In this document: positions 1-9,770 of the stretch, piece after piece
Layout: every line of letters begins with the position of its first letter
Position numbering within the stretch: the first letter of the stretch is position 1
Source: Halalkalibacter wakoensis JCM 9140
Lineage (GTDB): Bacteria; Bacillota; Bacilli; Bacillales; Bacillaceae_D
Assembly: GCF_000513095.1 (NCBI RefSeq)
Contig: NZ_BAUT01000030.1
Location: forward strand, 1-44,590
Direction of reading: 5' to 3'
DNA: 44,590 nt
The notes under the pieces: model-generated
The model's database searches: none
Seen by the model: only the letters and a program-made list of their open reading frames with translations
What the model was told of the DNA's origin: nothing
Translations under genes and position numbers: made by a program

Positions 1-912
1 AAGCGGGACGAGTAGCGTCGTTTCATTCCAGATACAAATGAGCCTATTGTAACGTTAACACTAGATGACGCACGTCAAATGGAGCAAATCTCAAGAGAGA
101 TGCTTTCAAGGCCACCAGCAGAAAATTTACTTGTGATGTGGCTTGATTTTGAAGAGGGTGTTGACTCTTATGCCGAGGAAGCTTTAAAAGAAGATCCTAA
201 ATATCTATCGGCAGCAACCGTCCGAGAAATCATTTTTTCAAACACAGCAACCATCAGTGGAAGTTTTACGATTGAAGAAACACAATTTTTAGCCGAGGTA
301 CTCAATGCTGGAGCTCTCCCTGTTCAGCTAGAAGAAATGTACTCCAATTCTGTTGGGGCTTCCTTAGGAGAGCAAGCGATGCAAAAAACCGTGTATGCTG
401 GTTTTATCGGGGTAGCGCTTATTTTTATTTACATGTTGATTTACTATCGCTTTATGGGAGTCATTGCGGTTGTCACATTAAGCACCTATATTTACCTTGT
501 TCTGTTAGTGTTTAACTGGATGAATGCTGTGTTAACATTACCAGGAATAGCGGCGTTAATTTTAGGTGTCGGGATGGCCGTTGATGCAAATATTATCACC
601 TATGAACGAATCAAAGAGGAAATTCGCTCAGGCAAATCGATTATGTCTGCGTTTAAAGCAGGAAGTCGGAGATCACTGTCAACGATTCTTGATGCAAACA
701 TAACGACTATTTTAGCTGCGGCTGTTCTTTTCTCTTATGGGACAAGCTCTGTACAAGGTTTTGCTGTCATGCTTATTGTTAGTATTCTCACTAGCTTTGT
801 TACAGCTGTCTATGGTTCTAGACTTTTACTTGGTTTATGGGTAAATAGCCGAGCCCTGAATAAAAAACCTCGTCTATTCGGTGTGAAGGAAGGTGAAATT
901 GATGAGCTTTAA
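1..912 (+). CDS. secD: Protein translocase subunit SecD, 3' part
   Basis: SecD is a membrane subunit that, with SecF, helps release translocated proteins on the outer face of the membrane. This is the C-terminal part: the end of the large extracellular P1 domain, then a membrane domain starting near 400 and containing the family motif GMAVDANIITYERI. The gene begins upstream of the window. The frame is open only from 16, because TAG at 13-15 interrupts it; in the +2 frame the first 30 bases read SGTSSVVSF, which suits SecD, so a 1-nt indel near 25-40 is likely (error or mutation). The 3' end overlaps secF by 11 nt, indicating coupled expression. SecD and SecF are separate here, unlike the fused SecDF of B. 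subtilis. Confidence 0.93.
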
Positions 913-1840
913 TTTTCAAAATCGCGAAATAGATTTCGTAAAACATCGAAAGAAATTTTTCACCTTTTCTGGACTCTTTACCCTTTTAGGCGTTATTTTG
1001 TTATTGACCCTAGGGTTGAATTTAGGGATCGATTTTGAAAGTGGTTCAAGAGTGGACTTGCTTTCGACTGAGCCGTTAACAGAACAAGGCGTGATGGAAG
1101 AGTTTGCCGAGATTGGCTTCACTCCAGACGATGTACAGCTTGCGGGCGATCAAAATGAAATGGCAAGTGTAGGATTCATTGGTGTTCTGACTCCAGAAGA
1201 AATTAACGAAATTCAAGCCTACTTTGCAACGGAATTTGGACACGAACCCAGTGTTAGTACAGTTGATCCAATCATAGGGCAAGAGCTTGCTCGAAATGCA
1301 TTAATTTCAGTACTAATTGCCTCTATTGGGATTATTATTTACGTGACGATTCGTTTTGAATTATTGTATGGAGTCGCAGCGATTGTTGCCCTGCTACATG
1401 ATGCTTTCTTTATTATCGCTGTTTTTAGTTTGCTTCAAATTGAAGTTAATGTACCGTTTATAGCTGCTGTACTTACGATCGTTGGGTATTCTATAAATGA
1501 TACGATTGTAACGTTTGACCGCATTCGCGAGAACATGAAGCTAACAAAGAGAGTGAAAGACTTTGATGATTTAGCTTCAGTTGTTAACAAAAGTTTAACT
1601 CAAACATTAGCAAGGTCGATTAACACTGTTTTAACGGTCGTCTTTGCAGCAGCTGCGATCTTTATTTTCGGGGGAGAGGCAATCCGTTCATTCGCTTTTG
1701 CATTACTAGTGGGACTAGTTGCGGGTACGTATTCTTCTATGTTCCTAGCATCTCAGTTATGGTTAATTTGGAAAGCAAAGCAATTAAAAAAGAAGAAGTT
1801 TAGTTCACAACCGCAACCAGAAGGAGAGCCTACCCTTTAA
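902..1840 (+). CDS. secF: Protein translocase subunit SecF
   Basis: Partner of SecD in the SecDF proton-driven export motor. An N-terminal membrane segment at about residues 18-40 is followed by the GIDFESGS motif, an extracellular P4 domain, and five further membrane segments holding the family motif GYSINDTIVTFDR at about 195-207. Length 312 aa is normal for a stand-alone SecF. ATG at 902 is chosen because GGAAGGTG (887-894) sits 7 nt upstream; the in-frame GTG at 893 would be too close to any SD. It overlaps the end of secD and is followed by a strong terminator, so secD-secF end one transcript. Confidence 0.95.
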   Translation: MSFNFQNREIDFVKHRKKFFTFSGLFTLLGVILLLTLGLNLGIDFESGSRVDLLSTEPLTEQGVMEEFAEIGFTPDDVQLAGDQNEMASVGFIGVLTPEEINEIQAYFATEFGHEPSVSTVDPIIGQELARNALISVLIASIGIIIYVTIRFELLYGVAAIVALLHDAFFIIAVFSLLQIEVNVPFIAAVLTIVGYSINDTIVTFDRIRENMKLTKRVKDFDDLASVVNKSLTQTLARSINTVLTVVFAAAAIFIFGGEAIRSFAFALLVGLVAGTYSSMFLASQLWLIWKAKQLKKKKFSSQPQPEGEPTL

Positions 1841-1863
1841 CGAAGATTTATTCTTAAATGATT

Positions 1864-1908
1864 GAGGTGTTTAAAAGGATTACTTTTCCTTTTAGACACC
1901 TCTTTTTT
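1864..1908 (+). terminator. Intrinsic terminator after secF
   Basis: The 15-bp arms GAGGTGTTTAAAAGG and CCTTTTAGACACCTC pair fully with one G-U pair and are followed by seven T residues. It ends the secDF transcript. Confidence 0.9.
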
Positions 1909-2031
1909 AGGAGATACATAAACAAGTTAAGTTATATGAAAGATGAATGAACCAAACTATAGATGGTAAAATAAGTACAAGATAAAAGAGCATACTATGA
2001 AAAGTATGAACAAAGCAAAGTAGGTGTTGTT

Positions 2032-2934
2032 GTGTCTGAAGAAGATGTTCGATATCGGAAGGTACGATTTGCAGCATGGGTAGGGATTATAGGCAATATT
2101 ATTTTAGCTATTATTAAAGCAGTCATTGGGGTTATGGCAAACAGTCGAGCATTAGTAGCAGATGCTGTTCACTCTGCTTCTGATGTTGTTGGATCAGTTG
2201 TCGTGTTAATAGGTGTTCGAGCAGCCAAACTACCACCTGATCGTGACCATCCATATGGACATGGAAAAGCGGAGTCTGTTGCCGCTATTATTGTTGCTGT
2301 CTTGCTTTTCATTGTTGGTTTTGAGATAGCTCTTGGTGCATTTCAATCTTTTTTTGAACCAGTAGAAGTTCCAGGTGTTATTGCTATTTATGCGGTTATC
2401 TTCTCAATTGTTGTCAAAGAATTAATGTTTCGTTATAAGTATCAATTGGGTAAGAAGTATAAGAGTGAAGCTTTAATGACAGACGCATGGCATCACCGTT
2501 CAGATGTATTTTCTTCTTTTGCCGCGTTAATTGGTATTGGGGCAGCTATTCTTGGTGGACACCTTAATATTTCATGGCTTGTTTATGGAGATTCAATAGC
2601 CAGTGCATTTGTCGCGATCCTTATAGGGAAAATGGCGTGGTCTTTGGGGAAACAGTCCATTCATAATGCATTAGATCATGTTTTACATGAGGAAGATACG
2701 GTGGAAATGAAAAAGGCAGCAGCCAGTGTCGAAGGTGTTTTGAATATCGATGAATTTTTAGCGCGTGAACATGGTCATTATGTGATTATTGATATTAAGG
2801 TAGCGGTTGAACCGTCCATATCTGTGGAGGAAGGTCATACGATTGGAAAAAGGGTGAAAGAACGACTTCTAGAAGAAAAGAACGTACATGATGTGCTTGT
2901 TCATATTAACCCTTATAAGAAAAAAAGTAACTAG
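2032..2934 (+). CDS. Cation diffusion facilitator (metal efflux) transporter
   Basis: A 300-aa member of the cation diffusion facilitator family, which exports divalent metals by proton antiport. About six membrane segments occupy residues 12-205, followed by a cytoplasmic domain typical of the family. Candidate metal-site residues are D44 in LVADAVHSASD, the HPYGHGK loop near 74-80, and D151/H154/D158 in DAWHHRSD. It most resembles the Bacillus MneS/MneP (YeaB/YdfM) manganese exporters, but the metal cannot be fixed from sequence alone. Start is GTG at 2032 with AGGTG at 2022-2026. It lies 20 nt before the LapA-domain gene and is probably co-transcribed with it. Confidence 0.9.
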   Translation: MSEEDVRYRKVRFAAWVGIIGNIILAIIKAVIGVMANSRALVADAVHSASDVVGSVVVLIGVRAAKLPPDRDHPYGHGKAESVAAIIVAVLLFIVGFEIALGAFQSFFEPVEVPGVIAIYAVIFSIVVKELMFRYKYQLGKKYKSEALMTDAWHHRSDVFSSFAALIGIGAAILGGHLNISWLVYGDSIASAFVAILIGKMAWSLGKQSIHNALDHVLHEEDTVEMKKAAASVEGVLNIDEFLAREHGHYVIIDIKVAVEPSISVEEGHTIGKRVKERLLEEKNVHDVLVHINPYKKKSN

Positions 2935-2953
2935 GAGAAGGGGAGTTGGATGA

Positions 2954-3304
2954 ATGAGAGGACAATGGAGTTTAATTCTCGGGTTGATTGCAGCAGTATT
3001 AATCGCTGTTTTTGCGGTGGTCAATGTTGAAGCTGTTCGGGTGAATTATGTTTTTGGTACAGCGGATTGGCCATTGATTTTAGTGATTTTAGGTTCTGTA
3101 TTAATGGGTGCTATTATTGTCGGCGCAGTTGGGATGTTCAAAATTTACCAGCTGCAAGCGGAAATGAAACGATTGAAAACAAAGCAAATGAAAGAAGATG
3201 GCGATGTTCATTCTCGAAAAAAAGAAAAGGATACGCCTGCATATCCTACAGATCTAACAAATAAGCAAAACGAATTATACCAGTCTAAGGAAAAGACTGA
3301 TTGA
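2954..3304 (+). CDS. LapA-domain small membrane protein (YrvD-like)
   Basis: A 116-aa protein with two membrane helices (about 7-25 and 38-62) followed by a charged cytoplasmic tail rich in K, E and Q. This fits the LapA (DUF1049) family of small inner-membrane proteins. B. subtilis carries yrvD, also just before recJ, and position and architecture match. The molecular role in Bacillus is not established. A good SD, GGAGAAGGGGAG, precedes the ATG. The C-terminal 45 residues are hydrophilic and probably variable. Confidence 0.85.
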   Translation: MRGQWSLILGLIAAVLIAVFAVVNVEAVRVNYVFGTADWPLILVILGSVLMGAIIVGAVGMFKIYQLQAEMKRLKTKQMKEDGDVHSRKKEKDTPAYPTDLTNKQNELYQSKEKTD

Positions 3305-3307
3305 ACG

Positions 3308-3336
3308 TTGTAACCCCTTGGTGCCTCCTGTATAAT
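3308..3336 (+). promoter_or_regulatory. Sigma-A promoter of recJ
   Basis: TTGTAA (3308-3313), a 17-nt spacer and TATAAT (3331-3336). Predicted start of transcription is about 3343, leaving a leader of only about 16 nt before the recJ ATG. The -10 box covers the upstream ATG at 3335, which argues against that ATG as a start codon. Confidence 0.75.
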
Positions 3337-3358
3337 GAGACATTCAAGGGGTGTTTTC

Positions 3359-5722
3359 ATGTTAAAACCAAAAGCAAGATGGAAAATAAAAGAGCAAGCA
3401 TCCAGCCAAGTAGATCAATTAGTTGAACAATTAAACATTGCTCCACTAGTAGCGACGTTGCTATTAAATCGAGGGTTTGAAACGGTCGAATCTGCTAGAC
3501 AATTTTTATATAAAGAAGAAATGAAGTATCACGATCCTTTTTTATTGGATGATATGAATATAGTCGTAACGAGAATTCGCGAAGCAATTGAGAAAGAAGA
3601 GCGAATTCTTATTTTTGGTGACTATGATGCTGATGGAGTCAGCAGTACGACTGTAATGTACAAAGCCTTGCAATCTTTAGGCGCGGACGTAGACTTTTAT
3701 ATACCAAATCGTTTTACAGAAGGATATGGACCGAATGAACCTGCTATTAGGCGTGCAAAAGAAGAAGGATATGGCTTAGTTGTGACGGTGGATACGGGGA
3801 TTGCAGCCGTTCATGTTGCGGCTGTTGCAAAGGAAATCAATCTTGATTTTATCGTAACGGATCACCATGAAGCTCCACCTGTATTGCCAGATGCTTATGC
3901 AATTGTTAATCCTAAAAAACCTGGTTGTCCGTATCCATTTAAAGGCCTCGCTGGTGTAGGGGTTGCTTTGAAAGTGGCACAAGCGTTACTCGGAAGGATA
4001 CCAACAGAGTGGCTAGACATAGCGGTCATTGGAACCATTGCCGATTTGGTCCCGTTAATTGATGAAAATCGACTCCTAGTCATGGAAGGCCTCCACGTCT
4101 TACAATCTACAGATAAACCTGGATTGATTGCGTTAAAGAAAAAATGTGGAATTGACTCACAAGTGATTCAAGCCGATCATGTTGGATTCGGGATCGGTCC
4201 TAGAATTAATGCTGCAGGTAGATTAGACTCAGCCGATCCTGCTGTTCATTTACTATTAGCTGAAACGGCGGAAGAAGCCGAACATTTAGCGTCGGAAATT
4301 GATGATTTGAATAAAGAGCGTCAAGCTGTTGTAAGTGAAATAACGGAATTAGCCGTTCGAGTTGTGGAAGAGCACTATCCGCCTAACAACAATGATGTAT
4401 TGGTCATTGCAGGAGAGGGATGGAATGCTGGAGTAATCGGAATTGTTGCATCACGCTTAGTAGAACGTTACTATCGGCCGACGATAGTCCTAAGCATTGA
4501 TCGTGAGAAAGGCTTAGCGAAAGGGTCTGCTAGAAGCATTGAAGGTTTTGATATGTTTGCAGAGTTGTCCAAGAGCCGAGATATTTTGCCACATTTTGGT
4601 GGACATCCAATGGCAGCAGGACTAACGATGAATGTAGAAGATTTGGACTTGTTGCGTAAAAGGCTAAATGAGCAAGCAAAAGAAGTTCTTACAGAAGAAG
4701 ATTTCACACCGATTACACCCATTGATCTAGTAGCAACGGTAGATGAGATTTCTGTGTCCGTTATTAAGCAACTAGAGCAGTTGGCTCCTTTTGGTGTGCA
4801 GAATCCGACTCCAAAAGTCTTGCTACAAGATGTACACATTGATCAAATGAGAAAGATTGGCAGTGACTCTAATCATTTAAAAGTAGCTTTTGCTCAAAAC
4901 GGTGCAACGTTAGATGGAATTGGCTTTCACCTTGGTTATATAAGTGATGACATTACGTCACATGCAAAAGTGTCAGCTGTTGGGACACTCTCCATTAATG
5001 AATGGAATGGACATGTGAAAGCTCAATTGATGATTGATGATTTGGGAGTGTCAGAGTGGCAGTTGTTTGATTGGAGAAGCATTCAAAAAGCCAAAATTGC
5101 TGAAAGATTAATGATGATTCCACAGGAAAGTCGGTTGTTGGTTACATTTCAAAAGGAAACAAAGAAAAAACTAGGACTTGATGAGCATGAGGCGATTCTT
5201 TTTGATGAAGAGGGAGAAACAGTTGATTTGACCAACCGTTTTGTCGTATTGCTTGATATTCCTAAAGAACGTGATCAGCTAAAACGATTGTTTTCTAAAT
5301 ATGGACAACCTAGTCGAATTTATACGATTTTCTACCATGAAGAGGATTCTTTCTTTACGACCAATCCTAATCGGGAACAATTTAAATGGTACTATGCATT
5401 TCTTTTGAAAAGAAAATCATTTAATATAATGAAACATAGCGAACAGTTGGCCAAACATAAAGGGTGGTCGAAAGAAACGATCACGTTTATGACAAAGGTG
5501 TTTTATGAGCTTGGTTTTGTTACAATAGACGATGGAATTGTAAATGTAGCCACAGCTCCAGAGAAAAAAGGCTTAGAAGAGTCAGCGACGTATCGTCAAA
5601 AACAAGAGTTGGCGTTAATTGAAAATGATTTTGTTTATTCTTCTTATGTCGATTTAAAACAATGGTTTGACAGGGCGCTAATACAAACAACTGAGGAAAC
5701 AACGATTAAGGAGACGGTGTAA
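3359..5722 (+). CDS. recJ: Single-stranded-DNA-specific 5'-3' exonuclease RecJ
   Basis: RecJ degrades single-stranded DNA 5' to 3' in recombinational and mismatch repair. The DHH phosphoesterase core shows DYDADG at about residues 88-93, DTGI, and DHH at 168-170. The DHHA1 domain with GGHPMAAGL follows, then an OB-fold region. The extended tail (about 560-787) is the Bacillus-type C-terminal domain. Length 787 aa matches B. subtilis RecJ (YrvE). ATG 3359 is preferred over 3335 because AAGGGGTG (3346-3353) directly precedes it and 3335 lies inside the -10 box. apt begins 1 nt after its stop, suggesting an operon. Confidence 0.96.
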   Translation: MLKPKARWKIKEQASSQVDQLVEQLNIAPLVATLLLNRGFETVESARQFLYKEEMKYHDPFLLDDMNIVVTRIREAIEKEERILIFGDYDADGVSSTTVMYKALQSLGADVDFYIPNRFTEGYGPNEPAIRRAKEEGYGLVVTVDTGIAAVHVAAVAKEINLDFIVTDHHEAPPVLPDAYAIVNPKKPGCPYPFKGLAGVGVALKVAQALLGRIPTEWLDIAVIGTIADLVPLIDENRLLVMEGLHVLQSTDKPGLIALKKKCGIDSQVIQADHVGFGIGPRINAAGRLDSADPAVHLLLAETAEEAEHLASEIDDLNKERQAVVSEITELAVRVVEEHYPPNNNDVLVIAGEGWNAGVIGIVASRLVERYYRPTIVLSIDREKGLAKGSARSIEGFDMFAELSKSRDILPHFGGHPMAAGLTMNVEDLDLLRKRLNEQAKEVLTEEDFTPITPIDLVATVDEISVSVIKQLEQLAPFGVQNPTPKVLLQDVHIDQMRKIGSDSNHLKVAFAQNGATLDGIGFHLGYISDDITSHAKVSAVGTLSINEWNGHVKAQLMIDDLGVSEWQLFDWRSIQKAKIAERLMMIPQESRLLVTFQKETKKKLGLDEHEAILFDEEGETVDLTNRFVVLLDIPKERDQLKRLFSKYGQPSRIYTIFYHEEDSFFTTNPNREQFKWYYAFLLKRKSFNIMKHSEQLAKHKGWSKETITFMTKVFYELGFVTIDDGIVNVATAPEKKGLEESATYRQKQELALIENDFVYSSYVDLKQWFDRALIQTTEETTIKETV

Positions 5723-5723
5723 C

Positions 5724-6239
5724 ATGGATTTTAAAAAGTATATTGAAATTGTTGAAGATTACCCAAAAGAAGGGATTCGGTTTAAAGATATTACAACCTT
5801 AATGCAAGACGGACCTGCTTATAAAGCGGCAATTGACCAGATGGCAGACTACGCCCGTGATAAAAATGTCGATGTCATTGTTGGACCTGAAGCACGCGGA
5901 TTTGTTGTCGGTTGTCCGATAGCCTATTCTTTGGAAGTAGGATTTGTTCCAGTTCGAAAAGCTGGAAAACTTCCTCGTGAAGTAATCTCAGTCGACTACG
6001 GACTAGAGTACGGAAAAGACTCTTTAACGATTCATAAAGATGCAATCAAAAAAGGACAGAGAGTTGTGATCACAGACGACTTACTAGCAACAGGTGGAAC
6101 GATTGAAGCAACGATTAAAATGGTTGAACAACTAGGTGGAGTCGTTGTCGGAGTTGCTTTCATGATTGAACTAGGTTACTTAGAAGGCAGATCTCGTTTA
6201 GACGGGTATGACTTATTTTCATTAATGACGTACAACTAA
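5724..6239 (+). CDS. apt: Adenine phosphoribosyltransferase
   Basis: Makes AMP from adenine and PRPP in purine salvage. At 171 aa it has the normal length. The PRPP-binding motif [13 protein letters not shown] is at 114-126 and GPEARGF at 54-60. The ATG lies 1 nt beyond the recJ stop, with its SD (TAAGGAG, 5708-5714) inside the end of recJ, so the two are translationally linked. The same recJ-apt-relA order is conserved in Bacillus. A weak hairpin and then a relA promoter follow. Confidence 0.97.
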   Translation: MDFKKYIEIVEDYPKEGIRFKDITTLMQDGPAYKAAIDQMADYARDKNVDVIVGPEARGFVVGCPIAYSLEVGFVPVRKAGKLPREVISVDYGLEYGKDSLTIHKDAIKKGQRVVITDDLLATGGTIEATIKMVEQLGGVVVGVAFMIELGYLEGRSRLDGYDLFSLMTYN

Positions 6240-6349
6240 ATATATGACTGGGAAACTCAAACATGTTACGCGTAAAAAATAGATGAATGACTAAACATCA
6301 TTCTGTTTTTGGCTAGTTCATTTGAGGTGCCCTCATCATGATTAACGAT

Positions 6350-6392
6350 GGTTATTCAAATTGGCTAATTTACCCTTTTTGGATAACCTTTT
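6350..6392 (+). terminator. Possible weak terminator after apt
   Basis: GGTTATTC (6350-6357) pairs with GGATAACC (6381-6388) across a 23-nt loop and is followed by TTTTG. The stem is short and the loop long, so termination would be partial at best. The rest of the 246-nt apt-relA gap shows only the relA promoter. Confidence 0.3.
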
Positions 6393-6422
6393 GTTTACTT
6401 TAAGAAAGTTTCATCATTTCCC

Positions 6423-6451
6423 TTTACATCGTTTAGAAACTTACCCATAAT
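6423..6451 (+). promoter_or_regulatory. Sigma-A promoter of relA
   Basis: TTTACA (6423-6428), 17 nt, CATAAT (6446-6451). Predicted transcription start is near 6458, about 28 nt before the relA ATG. It would let relA be made independently of recJ-apt. Confidence 0.6.
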
Positions 6452-6485
6452 ATAAAGAAATATTGAATCGTAAATAGGTGATTCC

Positions 6486-8678
6486 ATGACGATAGATCAA
6501 GTGTTAGAAAAGGCAAGTAAATATTTAAATGAAAGTGACGTTGCATTTCTCCGTAAGGCTTATGAATATGCAGAGCAAGCTCATGAAGGACAATACCGTA
6601 AATCAGGAGAACCATACATTCTTCACCCTATTCAAGTTGCGGGAATCATTGTTGAGCTGGAGCTTGATCCGAATACAGTAGCCGCTGCCTTTTTACACGA
6701 TGTTGTTGAAGATACAGACGTAACGGTAGAAGACTTAACGAATGCTTTTAATGAACAAGTGGCTATGCTAGTGGATGGTGTAACAAAACTAAAGAAATTT
6801 AAGTATAAATCAAAAGAAGAGCAACAAGCAGAAAATCATCGGAAAATGCTGATTGCTATGGCAAAAGACATTCGGGTAATTTTAATTAAATTGGCAGATC
6901 GTCTTCACAATATGCGGACGTTAAAGTTTATGCCACCTGAAAAGCAACGTGTGACATCAAATGAGACGTTAGAAATTTTTGCCCCGTTGGCACATAGACT
7001 TGGGATTTCGACGATTAAGTGGGAATTAGAAGATACGGCTTTGCGTTACTTGGATCCACAGCAGTACTATCGAATTGTGAATCTAATGAAAAAAAAGCGA
7101 GCAGAACGTGAAAAATATTTATCAGGGGTTATGGATACGATTAGTGAAAATTTGCAAGATGTACATGTAAAGGCCGAGTTATCCGGACGACCGAAGCATA
7201 TTTATAGTATTTACCGAAAAATGGTCTTACAGAATAAGCAGTTTAACGAGATTTACGACCTGCTTGCTGTACGAATTATGGTCGATAGTATTAAAGACTG
7301 TTATGCGGTTCTTGGTGTGATTCACACGTGTTGGAAACCAATGCCTGGCAGGTTCAAGGACTATATTGCGATGCCAAAAGCTAATATGTATCAATCCCTT
7401 CATACAACAGTTGTTGGTCCGTACGGAGATCCACTTGAAGTACAAATTCGTACAGAAGAAATGCATCGCATTGCTGAATACGGGGTTGCAGCTCACTGGG
7501 CTTACAAAGAAGGAAAAGATCTCACACAAAATAAAAATTCGTTTGAAGATAAGCTAAGTTGGTTCCGAGATGTGATTGAATCTCAGACAGACACAAATGA
7601 TGCTCAAGAGTTTATGGAGTCATTAAAATTAGATTTATTCTCTGATATGGTTTTTGTGTTTACTCCTAAAGGTGAAGTCATCGAGTTGCCAGCGGGTTCG
7701 GTTCCTCTTGATTTTGCTTATCGAATTCATAGTGAAATTGGAAACCGATGTATTGGGGCAAAAGTAAATGGAAAGATGGTTCCACTAGAACACCAGCTGA
7801 ATACAGGCGACATTGTAGAAGTACTTACTTCTAAACATTCTTATGGCCCTAGTCAAGATTGGCTGAAAATTACTAAATCTTCTCATGCCAAAAATAAGAT
7901 TAGACAATGGTTTAAAAAGGAACGTAGAGAAGAGAATGTTGAAAAAGGACGCGAATTAGTTGAAAAAGAAATTCGATTATTAGATTTTGAACCAAAAGAT
8001 GTGTTAACAACGGAAAATATAAATGAAGTTGCGAATAAGTTTAGCTTCTCGGGTGAAGAAGACATGTTTGCAGCAGCTGGTTACGGTGGAATTAGCGTCA
8101 AACAAATTGTCAATCGAATGACAGAGAAATTGCGAAAGCAACAAGATCAAGAGCAAGAAGATAAATCACTTGCAGATGCTTTATCTGATGTTCAAAAAAC
8201 ACATAGTCCGAAAAATAAAAAGATCAGTTCCGGTGTTAGAGTAAAAGGGGTCGATAATCTATTGATCCGCTTATCACGTTGCTGTACACCTGTTCCTGGT
8301 GATGACATTATTGGATATATCACAAAAGGACGGGGAGTATCCATTCATAGAGCGGACTGCGCAAATGTGCAAAATGAAGAGGCACAAGGTCGCTTGCTAC
8401 CGGTAGAATGGGAAGGAGATACTCAACAAAGTAAATCCTATAACGTTGATATAGAAATTAGTGCATATGATCGAAACGGTTTATTAAATGAAGTATTACA
8501 AGCCATCACAGAGTCTCGTACCGTTATTAATGCTGTGTCTGGTAGGTCTGATCATAGACAAAAAGTGGCAACGATTCATTTAACCATCTCGATTCATAAC
8601 ATTGATCATTTGCATAAAGTCGTTGAAAAAATTAAGCACTTAAACGACATTTATTCAGTACGAAGAGTAATGCATTAG
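6486..8678 (+). CDS. relA: Bifunctional (p)ppGpp synthetase/hydrolase Rel
   Basis: The main stringent-response enzyme, which makes and degrades (p)ppGpp in response to uncharged tRNA on the ribosome. The HD hydrolase domain has H71-D72 in FLHDVVEDT. The synthetase domain contains RFKD at about 289-292 in RFKDYIAMPKANMYQSLH; this RxKD form is typical of bifunctional Rel, not EXDD synthetase-only RelA. A TGS domain lies at about 383-447, the Cys/His zinc-finger region SRCCTPVPGDD near 597, and a C-terminal ACT domain at about 655-730. Length 730 aa is normal. SD TAGGTGA precedes the ATG. dtd follows after 9 nt. Confidence 0.97.
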   Translation: MTIDQVLEKASKYLNESDVAFLRKAYEYAEQAHEGQYRKSGEPYILHPIQVAGIIVELELDPNTVAAAFLHDVVEDTDVTVEDLTNAFNEQVAMLVDGVTKLKKFKYKSKEEQQAENHRKMLIAMAKDIRVILIKLADRLHNMRTLKFMPPEKQRVTSNETLEIFAPLAHRLGISTIKWELEDTALRYLDPQQYYRIVNLMKKKRAEREKYLSGVMDTISENLQDVHVKAELSGRPKHIYSIYRKMVLQNKQFNEIYDLLAVRIMVDSIKDCYAVLGVIHTCWKPMPGRFKDYIAMPKANMYQSLHTTVVGPYGDPLEVQIRTEEMHRIAEYGVAAHWAYKEGKDLTQNKNSFEDKLSWFRDVIESQTDTNDAQEFMESLKLDLFSDMVFVFTPKGEVIELPAGSVPLDFAYRIHSEIGNRCIGAKVNGKMVPLEHQLNTGDIVEVLTSKHSYGPSQDWLKITKSSHAKNKIRQWFKKERREENVEKGRELVEKEIRLLDFEPKDVLTTENINEVANKFSFSGEEDMFAAAGYGGISVKQIVNRMTEKLRKQQDQEQEDKSLADALSDVQKTHSPKNKKISSGVRVKGVDNLLIRLSRCCTPVPGDDIIGYITKGRGVSIHRADCANVQNEEAQGRLLPVEWEGDTQQSKSYNVDIEISAYDRNGLLNEVLQAITESRTVINAVSGRSDHRQKVATIHLTISIHNIDHLHKVVEKIKHLNDIYSVRRVMH

Positions 8679-8687
8679 AGGTGAAGT

Positions 8688-9128
8688 ATGAGAGTCGTGC
8701 TACAAAGAACAAAACAATCATCTGTAACAGTAGATGGTGAGGTCGTTGGTCAGATTCAAAAAGGGTTAACACTTCTTGTAGGGATTACACATGAGGACAC
8801 AAATGATGACGTAGACTACGTGGCTGATAAAATTGTGAATTTACGCATTTTTGAAGATGAAGAAGGGAAGATGAATCATTCCTTATTGGATGTTGAAGGA
8901 CAAATTTTATCGATTTCGCAGTTTACTTTATATGGAGATTGTAGGAAAGGTCGTCGCCCTAATTTTATGAATGCAGCGAAACCAGAAGCGGCAAAAGAAC
9001 TTTATAACTATTTTAATGACGTACTACGAACAAAAGGCATTGATGTACAAACAGGTAAATTTGGGGCTATGATGGACGTTGAGCTTGTTAATGATGGTCC
9101 AGTCACATTAATCGTAGAGAGCAAATAA
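8688..9128 (+). CDS. dtd: D-aminoacyl-tRNA deacylase
   Basis: Hydrolyses D-amino acids from mischarged tRNA (and glycine from tRNA-Ala), protecting translation from D-amino acids. Both family signatures are present: SQFT at 77-80 in [18 protein letters not shown] and the GPVT motif at 137-140 near the C-terminus. Length 146 aa is normal. The ATG has SD GAGGTG and begins 9 nt after relA, so the two share a transcript, as in B. subtilis. No clear terminator follows. The cell-wall amidase gene (yrvJ/lytH) that follows dtd in B. subtilis is absent here. Confidence 0.96.
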   Translation: MRVVLQRTKQSSVTVDGEVVGQIQKGLTLLVGITHEDTNDDVDYVADKIVNLRIFEDEEGKMNHSLLDVEGQILSISQFTLYGDCRKGRRPNFMNAAKPEAAKELYNYFNDVLRTKGIDVQTGKFGAMMDVELVNDGPVTLIVESK

Positions 9129-9211
9129 ATAAACTGTTTTTTCTTCCTATGTAAGTTTTTCTTTAAAGTTGGTCAAAATAAGAGAAACAATATGGGAAGG
9201 ATTGAAGAAAA

Positions 9212-9388
9212 TTGCGCTCAAGTATGCGACAGCAAATGCATCACAATCAATTGCAGCCTCTTTTCAATATGGATTATCATAGTTTTGTCGAACGGGAAAA
9301 TCAAATTACGAATCTTGAATTAGCAAGTGAGTTTGGCTTGTCCCTTCGTGATGTGAAAATTCTGAAGGATAAAATGAATCGAAATTAG
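9212..9388 (+). CDS. Small HTH-like protein of unknown function (YrzK-type position)
   Basis: A short ORF of 54 aa from ATG 9224, or 58 aa from TTG 9212. TTG is favoured because GGAAGG (9195-9200) precedes it, whereas ATG 9224 has no SD. The translation contains FVERENQITNLELASEF then GLSLRDVKILKDKM, resembling one helix-turn-helix segment of a sigma-factor-like or response-regulator-like protein. A small unknown gene (I believe yrzK) occupies this position before hisS in B. subtilis, but that match is from memory. Codon use is gene-like. The hisS-leader promoter starts 4 nt after the stop codon. Function unknown. Confidence 0.6.
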   Translation: MRSSMRQQMHHNQLQPLFNMDYHSFVERENQITNLELASEFGLSLRDVKILKDKMNRN

Positions 9389-9392
9389 CCTA

Positions 9393-9421
9393 TTGACATG
9401 GAGCTTGAACATTCGTATGAT
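9393..9421 (+). promoter_or_regulatory. Sigma-A promoter of the hisS-aspS T-box leader
   Basis: TTGACA (9393-9398), 17 nt, TATGAT (9416-9421): 11 of 12 consensus bases with ideal spacing. The predicted start near 9428 gives a T-box leader of about 270 nt before the terminator. Confidence 0.85.
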
Positions 9422-9427
9422 TATAAT

Positions 9428-9697
9428 CAATTAAATCATTATGTGAATTCCAACGAAGAGGATAGTAATTAAGGTAGCAGGTAAAAAGAGAGGAGAGGTC
9501 GTGGCTGAGAGCCCTCCATATCTGTCTTAATGAAAGAACACCTCGGAGGAGTTTTTCTGAACGTAACGAACTAGTAGGAAAAGACGTATACAGGCGTTAA
9601 CTGTTTAAAGTGGAAGTAAGTTACTTCAATTTAGGGTGGTACCACGGGTTTAAAGCTCGTCCCTGATGAATCATCATCAGGGACGAGCTTTTTTTAT
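9428..9697 (+). promoter_or_regulatory. T-box leader controlling hisS-aspS
   Basis: A tRNA-sensing transcription attenuator. The T-box sequence AGGGTGGTACCACGGG lies at 9633-9648, part of the antiterminator that binds the free CCA end of uncharged tRNA. The terminator stem AAAGCTCGTCCCTGATGA and its complement, with a T7 run, spans 9652-9695. A CAC (His) triplet at 9539-9541 lies in a plausible specifier position just before CTCGGAGG. Uncharged tRNA-His should therefore switch on hisS and, by read-through, aspS. The specifier register is inferred from position and the downstream gene, not from folding. Confidence 0.93.
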
Positions 9698-9770
9698 GTT
9701 AGGCTCTTTTCGCAAAGACTGCTGCAGAAAGCCTTATTTTAAATAACAAGGAAGTTTGGAGGAAATAGGA

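Noticed and set aside
3335-3358. Upstream ATG of recJ
   Set aside because: It overlaps the -10 box, has no SD, and the next ATG at 3359 has a strong SD.
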